NCBI RefSeq assembly: GCF_907164915.1
Contig: NC_061867.1
Span: 42,268,338 to 42,332,337, forward strand
Length of the DNA stretch: 64,000 nucleotides
Reading direction: 5' to 3'
DNA from: Impatiens glandulifera
Taxonomy: Eukaryota > Streptophyta > Magnoliopsida > Ericales > Balsaminaceae
The notes beneath the pieces were generated by a model. It saw nothing but the letters and a program-made list of their open reading frames with translations. It did not search any database and was not told where the DNA came from. The translations under genes were made by a program, and so were the position numbers. Of the stretch, positions 47,448 to 57,629 are shown piece after piece; the first letter of the stretch is position 1; every line of letters starts with the position of its first letter.

Positions 47448-47900
47448 TTATTCTTTGTCTATTACTTTGAATCCTTCGGGTTGCTCCATATAAACCACTT
47501 TTTCCAATTTACCATGAAGAAAATTAGTTTTCACATAAAGTTGTTCCACCTCTAAGTCTAGGCGTGTAGTCAACCTTAATGCAACTTGGATTACGTATTT
47601 CTTTACCATCGGAGAGAATATTTCTTCAAAGTCGATCTCCTTTTTCTGAACAAAACCCTTCACAACTAATCAAGCTTTTTACCTAAGTTGTGAGCTATTA
47701 TTTTCGGTCTTCAACTTGTACACTCACTTATTTTTGAGTGCTTTCTTTCTTTGAGGTTGCTTTACTAAGTCGTATATGTATTTATCATTTAAGGATTGCA
47801 TCTCTTCCTACATGGATATCAACCACTTCTTCTTGTCATCAACTTTGATTGCTTTTGGTAATATTCTAGTTCTCCTCAATCCGTGAACAATAAATACTCA
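47448..47900 (-). pseudogene. copia C reverse transcriptase N-terminus
   Basis: The minus strand gives RKKALKNK-VYKLKTENNSS, then VVKGFVQKKEIDFEEIFSPM, LRLTTRLDLEVEQLYVKTNF and MEQPEGFKVIDKE. It ends where copia D starts. Upstream (47900-48050) the match fades before the gypsy segment begins. Confidence 0.78.
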
Positions 47901-48062
47901 TTGGAAGAATATCTAATAAAGGGTTGACTCTTCCTATTAGATATTCTAAAAAGTTGTTCAACTAGCGTCGATGCAGTTTCTTCCTCAGTGTGTTCAATTG
48001 GCTCGTCGTCATTAACACCATCAATGTTGCCTTCCTAAGTGTCTTCCCCATATAAAAGATGT

Positions 48063-49261
48063 CTACAAGGATGATTTATACTTCGACATAATTTGGGAGG
48101 AATCTTCAAAAGCTCCATTCAAGTTTTTCTTGATTGATGATGATTATCTATTTAAAGGTACATTATTATGTATTCCATATTGTTCATTAAGACTAACAAT
48201 TATCGATGAAGCACATAATGGAGGTCTTAAAGGAATCTTTGGAAGAGAAAAGACTCTTACACTCGTACAAGAAAAATTCTATTGGCCACATATGGATTGA
48301 GATGTCAAGAAGTATGTTGAGAGGTGTAGAGTGTGTCATATTGCTAAAAATCAAGGGCAAAATATGAGCTTGTACACTTCTTTACCGGTACCATCATGTT
48401 CATGGGAAGATGTGAGTATGGACATTATTATTGGGATGCCACACACTCAAAGGAACAAAGATTCGATTATGGTGGTCGTTGATCGGTTTTAAAAAATGAA
48501 TAAAAATGGATTACTTTATTCCTTGCATCAAAACAATGGATGCCACTCATGTGTCTATTCTTTATTTCAAAGAGATTGCGAGGCTTCATGGAATTCCAAA
48601 GACTATAACCTCTGATCGTCATTTGAAATTCACGAGTCATTTCTGGCGAACGTTTTGAAAGAAACTTGGAACTAAACTTCAGTTTAGTTTTTCTCACCAT
48701 CCACAAACTTATGGATAGACCGAGGTTGTGAATCGGAGCTTGGGAAACATTTTGAGAAGTTTGATTGGAAAGAATCATCGCCAATGGGATGAGGTGTTGG
48801 CTCAAATAGAGTTTACTTACAATCGATCATCGAGTCAAACTCGCGGGTCGAGTCCGTTCAAGGTTGTTTATGGTAAGAATTCCATCACTTTCATGGATCT
48901 AGATCCAATACCTATTACTCATCATATAAGCAAGGATGGAGAAGATCGTGCTAAGTATATCAAGCAATTGCATGAGAAAGTTCATCAACAAATTATCAAG
49001 CACAATAAGAAGTATCAAAGGGTGGCGAACAAGCATAGAAAGCATTTTGTTTTCAATGAAGGAGACTTGGTCTGGATTCACTTAAGAAATGAGCATTTTC
49101 CTCAAGGTCGGCATGGGAAATTACAGCCTAGAGTTGATGATCCTTTTCGGATTTTGAAGAAGATTGGTGATAATGCTTACAAGGTGGAGTTACCAGGAAA
49201 CTATGATGTCTCAATCACGTTCAATGTTTCTGATCTTTCACCATACATTGAAGACGGATAA
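48063..49261 (+). pseudogene. Ty3/gypsy integrase fragment
   Basis: The + strand reads an H2C2 zinc finger (IIDEAHNGGLKGIFGREKTL … CRVCHIAKNQ), then DVSMDIIIGMPHTQ (first aspartate), [13 protein letters not shown] (second) and TEVVNRSLGNILRSLIGK (glutamate). The C-terminal domain is RHGKLQPRVDDPFRILKKIG and SDLSPYIEDG. Stops at about 48298, 48488, 48656 and 48716 plus a frame change near 48490 break it. The last 177 residues are open. Reverse transcriptase and everything upstream are missing. Integrase as the final pol domain marks Ty3/gypsy. Confidence 0.87.
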
Positions 49262-49302
49262 GTTCAAGATTTGAGGTCAAATCTTCTACAACCGAAGGAG
49301 AA

Positions 49303-49662
49303 TGATACTGTAATTGGGAAATCCTTAGAAGTCAAAGAGATAAGACCAAATTAATGAAGTGTGGTGGAATTCAAATAGTCACTTCTTGGAGATCAGTCGT
49401 CATAGTATTTAATTATCTAGTATTAAAGTTTATTTACTTCTTTTTGGGGAGTTGTTCCAACTTCTCAGTCTTGCTTATTTATAGGTCCTTTTGTATTCGT
49501 GAAAAACAACTCAGTGATTAATAGTTATTTTGAGCTCTTAAGCTTGTTTAGAAGTGTTATCTTCTATTTATCTTGCTCTAAACTCTTTTGGTGGATTTCT
49601 AGAGTGATGATTGTCGAGTGACTTCTTGTGTTACTTCATATTTCTCTAATTTCTCGGTGTTA
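49303..49662 (+). repeat. gypsy 3' LTR (approximate)
   Basis: After the integrase come a GAAGGAGAA purine run and TGATACTGTAATTGGG, the usual position of the 3' LTR start. It has a TATA-like TTATTTATAG near 49470 and ends where copia C LTR sequence resumes (49663). The terminal CA is not clear, so the right end is provisional. Confidence 0.55.
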
Positions 49663-50081
49663 GATTCGAGCCAAAACCGACATCGTTCGACTACTCGATC
49701 GTCTCTCTGAAACTCTGAATATCTAACTTCCCTTTTGTTTATTCTCTTTATGTCTAGTTTTCTATATCTAATTGATGCCTATTATATATAGTATACAATA
49801 ATAATATACAATATATTATAATGATATGAGTAATGATATATATAGCACCCTTATACAGTACCTTCGCATAACACATATCTCATTTGGAAAGAAAGAGAAA
49901 ATATATCTTAAAAAAAATACAAAAAAGAGAAACATATTTTCTCTTTCTTTCCAAATGAGGTAGGTGCTATGCGAAGGTGCTGTATAAGGTGCTGTATATA
50001 TCATTACTCTAATGATATATAATATATTACAATAATATATAATATATTATTGGTCTAAGCTCAATGGGCCGGACCCCAACA
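49663..50081 (-). repeat. copia C 5' LTR remnant
   Basis: It matches 43675-43879 and ends CCCCAACA on the + strand (TGTTGGGG in element orientation). The match to the other LTR stops at GATTCGAGCC on the left, where the gypsy LTR abuts. A 182 bp foldback element is inserted at 49828. Confidence 0.72.
49828..50009. mobile_element. 182 bp foldback MITE, Mutator-like
   Basis: TAATGATAT is duplicated at 49819-49827 and 50010-50018. The element is almost a perfect inverted repeat: GAGTAATGATATATATAGCA at the left pairs with TGCTGTATATATCATTACTC at the right. Pairing continues through CTTATACAG, CCTTCGCATA, and the CATTTGGAAAGAAAGAGAAA arm up to a loop of about 30 bp. A 9 bp target duplication fits Mutator-like elements. 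It lies within the copia C LTR and so is younger than that element. Confidence 0.9.
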
Positions 50082-50424
50082 TGATTCTCATTTAAAACGC
50101 CTTAAGATGAAGTGGAGATCATTATTATTGGGTTATACTAACATCCTATAATAAAAAGAATAGTTAATATTTTTGGTAGTCTACAAATAAATCTTTCTGT
50201 TTACGTTTCTCACTCATTATTTTATTTTAAATGTGTGTAGTGACCTAATAGTTATAATAAATGATTTATCTCTCACTCAATTTGGCTTGGTGAGTATGTT
50301 AGTCACCTGATTGCGGGATGTAACATATAGGGGTGTAATAGAGCCTTGGTAGAGATTGAAAAGGGTGTTGCCGATGAAATGTTGATGACACCGAGTTGTC
50401 TTGAAATGCCTAAGTGTCGCTGGA

Positions 50425-50790
50425 TGGCAGTGAAAAGGCTTTGAATAGTCGAAGTTTCACTAGAATTTGATGATAGTGAAAAAGCTTAAAACGTCGAAGT
50501 TTCACTTGAATTTGATGACAGTGAAAAGGCTTGAAACGCCGAAGTTTCACTGGAATTTGATGGCAGGGAAAAGGCTTGAAACGCCGAAGTTTCACTTGAA
50601 TTTGATGATAGTGAAAAGGCTTGAAACGCCGAAGTTTCACTAAAATTTGATGGCAGTGAAAAGGCTTGAATCGCCGAAGTTTCACTTGAATTTGATGACA
50701 GTGAAAAGGCGTGAAACCCGAAGTTTCACTGGAATTTGATGACAGTAAAAAAGTTTGAAACGTCGAAGTTTCATTGGATTTTGATGACGT
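50425..50790 (-). repeat. 45 bp minisatellite, block 1
   Basis: About eight units with consensus TTTGATGACAGTGAAAAGGC / TTGAAACGCCGAAGTTTCAC / TGGAA. Two alternating variants end in CACTTGAA and CACTGGAA. Minus-strand translation gives 15-residue repeats of the type VKLRRFKPFHCHQIQ; an indel near 50720 splits the frame. Confidence 0.92.
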
Positions 50791-50951
50791 CCCACTTGTT
50801 TAACATAGTGGGTGATAAAATAAAAATACTTAAGAAATATGAGATAATATAATAATTTGAGTTCTCCTCCAATGGCTATTTCCACCATTGGAGGAGGCAG
50901 CGGAAGTTGTGAACATGTTCCTTCAAGATGGAAAAACATGTTTTGATACCA

Positions 50952-51193
50952 TGTAGAAAAATGAAGAAAAGAGAGAAATTTTTTTGATGTGTTTTTGTTA
51001 TGATTTTTACATAAGACATCAATTGCTTAAATAGTAAAATTAATTTGCAGAAAAGAAAATAATTAAATAGTAAAATCATGTAATTGATAATCAACGACCA
51101 ATTAGCAAATCAATTAGTCTAATTGATTGATTTGCTGCAGACTTTCTCAACATTCCATTCTTGGAATTATTTTTCTTCCTGGATAATTCTACA
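50952..51193 (-). repeat. miniature element LTR A
   Basis: It starts TGTAGAAAAATGAAG and ends AATTCTACA on the + strand, 242 bp. The neighbouring primer site reads GTTTTGATACCA on the + strand, with one change from the other copies. Confidence 0.88.
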
Positions 51194-51844
51194 CTCCCCC
51201 CTCAAGTTGGGTAGTAGATGTTGAGACTGCCCAACTTGCCACATACTTCCTCGATTCCACTTGGTTAGTATGTAAGCCATCTGATTGCGGATGTAACATA
51301 GAGGGGTGTAATAGAGTCTTGGCAGAGATTGAAGAGGGTGTTGTCGATGAAATGTTGATGACACCAGATTGTCTTGAAATGCCTGAGTGTCGCTGGATGG
51401 CAGTGAAAAGGCTTGTAATTTCCGAAGTTTCACTGGAATTTGATGATAGTGAAAAGGCTTAAAACGCCGAAATTTCACTTGAATTTGATGACAGTGAAAG
51501 GGGTTGAAACGCCGAAGTTTCACTTGAATTTGATGATAGTGAAAAGGCTTGAAACGCCAAAGTTTCACTGGAATTTGATGGCAGTGAAAAGGCTTGAAAC
51601 GCCGAAGTTTCACTTGAATTTGATGACAATGAAAAGGCTTGAAACGCCGAAGTTTCACTGAAATTTGATGGCAGTGAAAAAGCTTGAAACGCCGAAGTTT
51701 CATTGGATGTTGACGACGTCCCACTTGTTTAACATAGTGGGTGATAAAATAAAAATACTTAAAAATATGAGATAATATAATAATTTGAGTTTTCCTCCAA
51801 TGGCTATTTCCACCATTTGAGGAGGCAGCAGAAGTTGTGAACAA
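51167..51844 (-). pseudogene. miniature element internal open frame, copy 2
   Basis: A 225-codon frame reads through the N-terminal part (HYVKQVGRRQHPMKLRRFKL), seven 15-residue repeats, then SSTFHRQHPLQSLPRLYYTP and the RNase H-like tail MAYILTKWNRGSMWQVGQSQ HLLPNL. The tail matches copia polyprotein ends (…VADILTK…). No catalytic residues are present, so it is not an enzyme. It is not clear whether the frame is translated. Confidence 0.5.
51395..51710 (-). repeat. 45 bp minisatellite, block 2
   Basis: Seven units, frame kept open through all of them on the minus strand inside a 225-codon open reading. One unit has GTGAAAGGGGTTG in place of GTGAAAAGGCTTG. Confidence 0.92.
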
Positions 51845-51879
51845 GTTCCTTCAAGATGGAAAAACCTGCTCTGATACCA

Positions 51880-52151
51880 TGTAGAAAAATGAAGAAAAGA
51901 GAGAAATTTTATTGATGTATTTTTGTTGTGATTCTTACATAAGACATTTAGTTCTTAAATAGTAAAATTATATTTGCAGAAAAGAAAATAATTAAATAGT
52001 AAAATCATGTAATTAATAATCAACGACCAATTAGCAAATCAATTAGTCTAGTTGATTGATTTACAAATCAATTAGTCTAATTGATTGATTTGCTGCTGAC
52101 TTTCTCAACATTCCATTCTTGGAATTATTTTTCTTCCAGGATAATTCTACA
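51880..52151 (-). repeat. miniature element LTR B
   Basis: Same ends as LTR A but 272 bp, because AAATCAATTAGTCTA … GATTGATTT is duplicated at 52035-52090. The flanking primer site (CCTGCTCTGATACCA on the + strand) is intact. Confidence 0.9.
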
Positions 52152-52819
52152 CTCCCCGTCAAGTTGGGTAGTAGATGTTGAGACTGCCCAACTTGCCACA
52201 TACTTCCTCGATTCGACTTGGTGAGTATGTCAGCCACCTGATTGCGGATGTAACATAGAGGGGTGTAATAGAGCCTTGGCAGAGATTGAAGAGGGTCTTG
52301 TCGATGAAATGTTGATGACACCGAGTTGTCTTGAAATGCCTGAGTGTCGCTGGATGGCGGTGAAAAGGTTTTGAATAGCCGAAGTTTCACTGGAATTTGA
52401 TGATAGTGAAAAAGCTTAAAACGCCGAAGTTTCACTTGAATTTGATGACAGTGAAAAGGCTTGAAACGCCGAAGTTTCACTGGAATTTTATGGCAGTGAA
52501 AAGGCTTGAAACGCCAAAGTTTAACTTGTATTTGATGACATTGAAAAGGCTTGAAACGCCAAAGTTTCACTGGAATTTGATGGTAGTGAAAAGGCTTGAA
52601 ACGCCGAAGTTTCACTTGAATTTGATGACAGTGAAAAGGCTTGAAACGCCGAAGTTTCACTGAAATTTGATGGCAGTGAAAAAGATTGAAACGCCGAAGT
52701 TTCACTGGATGTTGATGACGTCCCACTTGTTTAACATAGTGGGTGATAAAATAAAAATACTTAAGAAATATGAGATAATATAATAATTTGAGTTCTCCTC
52801 CAATGGCTATTTCCACCAT
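52061..52819 (-). pseudogene. miniature element internal open frame, copy 3
   Basis: A 252-codon frame opens MVEIAIGGELKLLYYLIFLK after the primer site, then contains eight 15-residue repeats, then QVADILTKSNRGSMWQVGQS and HLLPNLTGSVELS. It crosses into LTR B. It has the same layout as the copy at 51167-51844 and stayed open despite substitutions in most units, partly because 45 is a multiple of three. It has no known function. Confidence 0.5.
52360..52715 (-). repeat. 45 bp minisatellite, block 3
   Basis: Eight units of the same consensus as blocks 1 and 2, with private changes such as GTTTAACTTGTATTTG and ATTTTATGGCAG. Confidence 0.92.
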
Positions 52820-52882
52820 TGGAGGAGGCAGCGGAAGTTGTGAACAGGTTCCTTCAAGATGGAAAAACCTGCTCTGATACCA

Positions 52883-53125
52883 TGTAGAAAAATGAAGAAA
52901 ATAGAGAAATTTTATTGATGTGTTTTTGTTGTGATTATTACATAAGACATCTAGTGCTTAAATAGTCCAATTATATTTGCAGAAAAGAAAATAATTAAAT
53001 AATAAAATCATGTAATTGATAATCAATGACTAATTAGCAAATCAATTAGTCTAATTGATTGATTTGCTGTTGACTTTCTCAACATTCCATTCTTGGAATT
53101 ATTTTTCTTACAGGATAATTCTACA
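52883..53125 (-). repeat. miniature element LTR C
   Basis: 243 bp, TGTAGAAAAATG to AATTCTACA. It forms the right edge of the array. The following bases CTTAT would be a target duplication, but the left end of the array is truncated so it cannot be paired. Confidence 0.88.
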
Positions 53126-54093
53126 CTTATCTAATCGATTTGAGTGGTTTCAGAGACGTTAACCGACTAATTGAACCTTTGAGATGGGTTCGACAAAAAG
53201 AAACTGTAACAAATTCGGTTTGTCCGGTTTAATTTGATATTCGGTTCATTTTGAACATTTTCGATTCGGTTTGAACAATTTAATCGACTCTACACTTTTA
53301 TATTTAAATAGAACAATTTAATATATTAGTGGAATTTAAATAAAAAAAATGTCCCTAATGTTATATTTGATATGCATTATAAATGTGAGTGATCTAAGTG
53401 CGATGATAATTGACATAAACTAATATTGTTGATAAAAAAAATTAAAAAAAGTAAGACACTAGAATAAAGTACGAACCAACTTAGATACAAGTATGAATTT
53501 AGATACAAAGCAAATTGGGACAGAGAATGCGTTTACTATCCGCGTCCTATACTATTTCAGAAATTTATTTTACTACAATTTTCGTCATGTTCGATATCGG
53601 AAAATCCCCTCAAAACACCGTTATACTACAAACGGTAAGAAAATAAAAAATTCTTATATAAATATTTGTTAATATTATATATATTATTATAAAAATATGA
53701 AGTTAAAACTCTCTTAAAATATGATAAATAAATAAATATATTTATGATATTATATATTTAATTGTGTTTATGAGTGTTCGGGGCAGAATTATATAATTGG
53801 GTGGAGTGAAATACACCAACATCATCTACGCACATCTCAGATCAATTACAGGTCAAAAACCGCTCAAAAAAACAATTTGAATCGAAAACTGCAAGGCAAC
53901 TTAAAATTGTAGTGCCGATATATGTAGACTCATCAACCATAGAATATTATTGCTAAATAAGATAGTGAGAAAATTGATTATTGTATGAATTCGTTCCAAA
54001 CGGATTTACTATAATATTTCAATACAATTTCTTTAGTTGTAGATGATTGCGAATTTTCTGTATATTTTATTTTATTTAAATTAAATTAAATTA
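53126..54093. other. intergenic stretch, nothing recognised
   Basis: It has moderate AT content and no supported frame, RNA gene or repeat. A short CGGTTTGTCCGGTTTAATTT-type motif recurs loosely near 53215-53290. Confidence 0.5.
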
Positions 54094-54344
54094 TGCTGAA
54101 ATTAAACTAATTTCATTAATTAAATGAAAATTAGTATTTGGGTAAAGAAATTTAATAAAATAATTTATTTCAAATAAATATAAATTCACATCAAATTCAA
54201 ACGTGATTTTTTTTATAAAATTTTATGCCAATGGATAAGATCGAATGTCAATAGATACGATTGAATGTCAAGAGTTTAGAAATGTCAAGAGTCTATGAAT
54301 GTTAGTCTTTGGATTGATAAATGAATTTATTATGATAATTTAAT

Positions 54345-54379
<35 letters not shown>

Positions 54380-54653
54380 CTCATTCTAACATTTTATATC
54401 ATCCATTCTTCATTCATCTCATCATCTCTTTAGAATTCGCAAAGTATTTTTTTATTTGTCATGAATGTTTTCAAGTTCTTCACTCAACTTAGTGTTCTTC
54501 AAAATTTTCACTCAATTAACTATTTTTCAAGTTCTTCACTCAAAATTCTTTCTGTTGAAACCCGGTGATTGTGATTCATTTCTTTTTGTCTAGTTCATTG
54601 TTGTAGTGACTTTTCTATGCTAAACCATTACATGTTCCGTTGTACCTTGGCAA

Positions 54654-55830
54654 AACTACTTGAACGTAAATACAAAAACGAAGATGGGGGCGCAAAAAAG
54701 TTTACGGCTGGTCGTTTTTTAGACTACAAAATGGTATATTCAAGACCCATCATTAAATAAGTTCAAGAGATCCAAGTTATTTTGCACGAAATCCAAGTCG
54801 AGTGCATGAATTTGGGAGAAACTTTCCACATGAAACTATTATTGAGAAGTTACCACATCTTAGATTTATTTCAAAAACTACTTTAAGCACAAGCGAAAGA
54901 AGATGAACTTAGAAGAATTGGTGATTCATCTACGCATTGAAGAGGGAAATAAAAGTGTCTCAAATAAATACTGTAGTCAATATCTGGCTAAAACAAACAT
55001 GATGGATAATGGTAAAGACAATAAGAAATACAATTCTTTTGTCAAAAACTATCTAGATAAGCCTGAAAAGTTTGACGGCTCGAATTTTAAGAGATAATAA
55101 TAGAAGATGTTTTTTTACTCACAACTTTGAGTCTCGCATGATTCCTCATGGTGGATCCTCTCACTCATAAGATTGATGAGTCAAATGTGGCTTCATCATC
55201 AGATACAAATGTGTATCTAAAAGTTGATGTACAAACGACTTTGGTCATTGATGCTTGGAACCATTTAGACTTCTTATGTACAAATTACGTATTGAATGGG
55301 TTGTCGGATTCATTGTACAATGTGTATAGTGAAAAGAATTTTGCCGAAGAACTATGACAATCTCTTGAACGTAAATATAAAACCGAAGATGCGGGTGCCA
55401 ACAAAATTATGGTTGGTCATATTTTGGACTACAAAATGGTAGATTCAAGACCGATCATTAAACAAGTTCAAGAGATCAAGATATTTTGCACGAAATTCAA
55501 GCCGAGTGTGCATGAATTTGGGAGAAACTTTTTAAGTGGAAATTAATATTGAGCAGTTGTCACATCTTGGAACGATTACAAGAGCTACCTTAAGCACAAT
55601 CGGAAGGAGATGAATGTAAAAGAATTGGTGATTGATCTACGCATTGAAGAAGAAAATAAAAGTGCCTCAAAGAAATACTGTAGTCAATATCTGGCTAAAA
55701 CAAACGTGGTGGATAATGGTAAAGGTAAGAAGAAACATAATTCTTTTGTCAAAAACCGAAACGTTCATCCTAAAGGTGGAATTTTTAAGAAGTTCACGGG
55801 AAAAATATTTCAATTGCAATGACATGGGTC
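54654..55830 (+). pseudogene. copia E gag, internally rearranged
   Basis: The first segment (54654-55060) is the gag C-terminal half: LERKYKNEDGGAKKF, MNLEELVIHLRIEEGNKSVS. At about 55050 this half is fused directly to an N-terminal gag segment, YLDKPEKFDGSNF (compare the start of copia B gag). The reading then runs through gag again: DESNVASSSDTNVYLKVDVQ, LERKYKTEDAGANK and MNVKELVIDLRIEEENKSAS. Two copies of the C-terminal half flank one N-terminal half, a duplication by unequal exchange. Stops are frequent. Confidence 0.75.
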
Positions 55831-57180
55831 ACAAATCTTCTGATTGCAAGAATCTGATGAGAGATAACGAAGTTAATTTAACTCAAGAAATTTCAAACAT
55901 TAATCTATGTGCGGTGATATCTGAGGTTAACTTGGTAGGGTCTAACGCACGAGAATGGTGGATTGACACAGAACTACAAGACATGTTTGCTTCAACAAGA
56001 AAATATTTGCTTGCATACAAGGTGACATACAAGGGGAAGGAAAAGTAATACTAAGGTTGTCTTCAGAAAAAGATTTAACATTGACTAATGTATTGTATGT
56101 TTCAGATATTCATAAAAATCTAATATTAGGTTCTCTTTTAAGCAAGTATGATTTTAGAATTGTGATTTAGTCGGGTAAAATTGTTTAATCTAATTTGTAA
56201 TGTTTGTAGGTACATGTTATGCTATTGATGGACTCTTTTAAGCTCAATGTAATGGCGATTAAGACAAGTATGAATGAATAAAAATAACTCTTCTGTTTAT
56301 TTGTTGGAGTCTTCCATTTTATAGCATGGTAGACTATGCCATATTAATTATGACTCGATGCATCGATTAATAAATTTGAATAATGTACATATATTCGAAA
56401 TAAATAAGAAACACAAGTATGAAATTTGTGCTGAAGCGAAATTGACGAGATCATTCTTTCGAAATGATGAAAGAAATAATAGACAACTTGATTTAATTCA
56501 CATATACATATGTGATTTAAGAGAAACATCAACACGTGGTGGATGAAAATACTTTATTACTTTTATTGATGATAACATAAAATATTATTATGTGTATATT
56601 CTTAAAATTAAATATTAAACCATATAGAAAATTACTTTTTATAAAAATGAAGTTGAAAATCAATTTGATAAAAAGATCAAGGTGTTAAACAGTGATAGAT
56701 GAAGTGAATATGAATCAAATTTTACCGAGCTATGTATGCTCAATATCGTATAATCTATAAGACGACAACACCTTATTCTCCTCAACAAAATGGTCTACTA
56801 AGAAGAAAAATAAAACATTAAAAAATGATGAATTCACTTCTATTAAGTTCTGGTCTACTACAGAACATGTGGGGAAAATCAATTTTAATGATTAATTACC
56901 TTTTAAATAAAGTTTCATAAAAAAAATTAAATAAAAGTCCATATGAGTTCTGACATAAAAGAAAATCATCATATGAATACTTATGAATGTAGAGTGTTTA
57001 GCTAAGGCAGTCGTACCATTATCTAAAAAGTTATAGTTTGACCAAAAAAAAAACTGTTGATTTTATATTTATTAGATATGCACATAATAGTAGTACTTAT
57101 CATTTTCTTGTGTTTAAATCGGACATTCCAGACATTTATAAGAATACAATAATGGAATCGAAAAATGTATTTTTTTTTAA
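55800..57180 (+). pseudogene. copia E knuckle, protease and integrase remnants
   Basis: FNCNDMGHKSSDCK (knuckle, with its last Cys kept, unlike copia B) lies near 55810. REWWIDTE then a frame change and QDMFAST is the protease start. Broken KHKYEICAEAKLTRS (pre-integrase) lies near 56410, and ITFIDDN and YVYILK near 56570. The TTPYSPQQNG-like segment lies at about 56767. Stops occur every few dozen codons. Confidence 0.78.
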
Positions 57181-57629
57181 ATGAGTGTAATAAATGAATC
57201 AGAAAATAAAAATGAAGTTGAAATCAAAACTTTAAATTCTGACCTTATATATTTTTTTTTGAAAAAACCTTATATCCTTTCAATTGTATGGATATGTTTA
57301 ATAATTGTTTGAATATTATATCTTATATATCAAATAATTTAGATTAAATATGTTTTAAATTAATTTGATTTTTTTTAATTAAACATAATCATGTAAAAAT
57401 AATAATAATATCAATTTTAAACAATATTTTTTAATAAACAAAAATGTAAAATAAAATGGTTATATTTGTAAAATTTATTGTTAATCTTATATAAATATAT
57501 ATATTTCTTAATTTTTGCATCATCACTTGTTTCTATACTCTAACCGACATTTTCTTGTATCATCTTCTTTACCACCTCCGTCGCCGTCGTGTCATTGAGT
57601 TCCACGAACGAAGCTCTTCTGCTATATCC
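57181..57629 (+). promoter_or_regulatory. upstream region of the carrier gene
   Basis: AT-rich DNA with a TATATAAATATATATA stretch at about 57490 that could serve as a TATA element. It is followed by a CT-rich leader and a less AT-rich zone (57570-57629) up to the start codon. The transcription start is not fixed. Confidence 0.4.

Larger units (their letters stand above)
43300..50081 (-). mobile_element. Ty1/copia element C, broken by two other elements
   Basis: Left LTR sequence (to about 43879) and right LTR sequence (49663-50081) share GATTCGAGCCAAAAC, GAAACTCTGAATATCTAACT, CTCTTTATGTCTAGTTTT and the CAATGGG(C/T)C end. Between them lie RNase H plus the C-terminal half of reverse transcriptase (43930-45010) and the N-terminal half (47448-47900). 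The halves are separated by copia D (45021-47440). A Ty3/gypsy tail (48063-49662) replaces the upstream region. The left boundary of the left LTR is not determined. Confidence 0.72.
50284..53125 (-). mobile_element. tandem array of a miniature copia-type LTR element
   Basis: Three LTRs (50952-51193, 51880-52151, 52883-53125) alternate with internal regions of about 690-730 bp. A further internal region (50284-50951) at the left lacks its LTR. In minus orientation each LTR is followed by a tRNA-Met primer site (TGGTATCAGAGCAGG in two of three). Each is preceded by a TTGA(G/C)GGGGAGTG-like polypurine tract. The internal part keeps a short N-terminal coding start, a 45 bp minisatellite, and the tail of copia RNase H. 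Small size without pol places it with TRIM-like elements. The shared-LTR array implies unequal recombination. Confidence 0.85.
54094..57180 (+). mobile_element. Ty1/copia element E, decayed relative of copia B
   Basis: TGCTGAAATTAAACTAATTTC at 54094 matches the copia B LTR start. The LTR match runs to about 54650 (GTTCCGTTGTACC), then jumps into the middle of gag. Gag is rearranged, and protease and integrase follow in broken frames. The match ends near 57175 inside the integrase C-terminus. Reverse transcriptase, RNase H and the 3' LTR are absent. Confidence 0.82.

Noticed and set aside
49816..50004. 62-codon minus-strand frame
   Set aside because: It lies entirely in the foldback MITE and reads through the hairpin.
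50425..52715. CRISPR-like appearance of regular repeats
   Set aside because: Repeats are directly adjacent with no unique spacers, and the sequence is plant nuclear DNA; it is a minisatellite.
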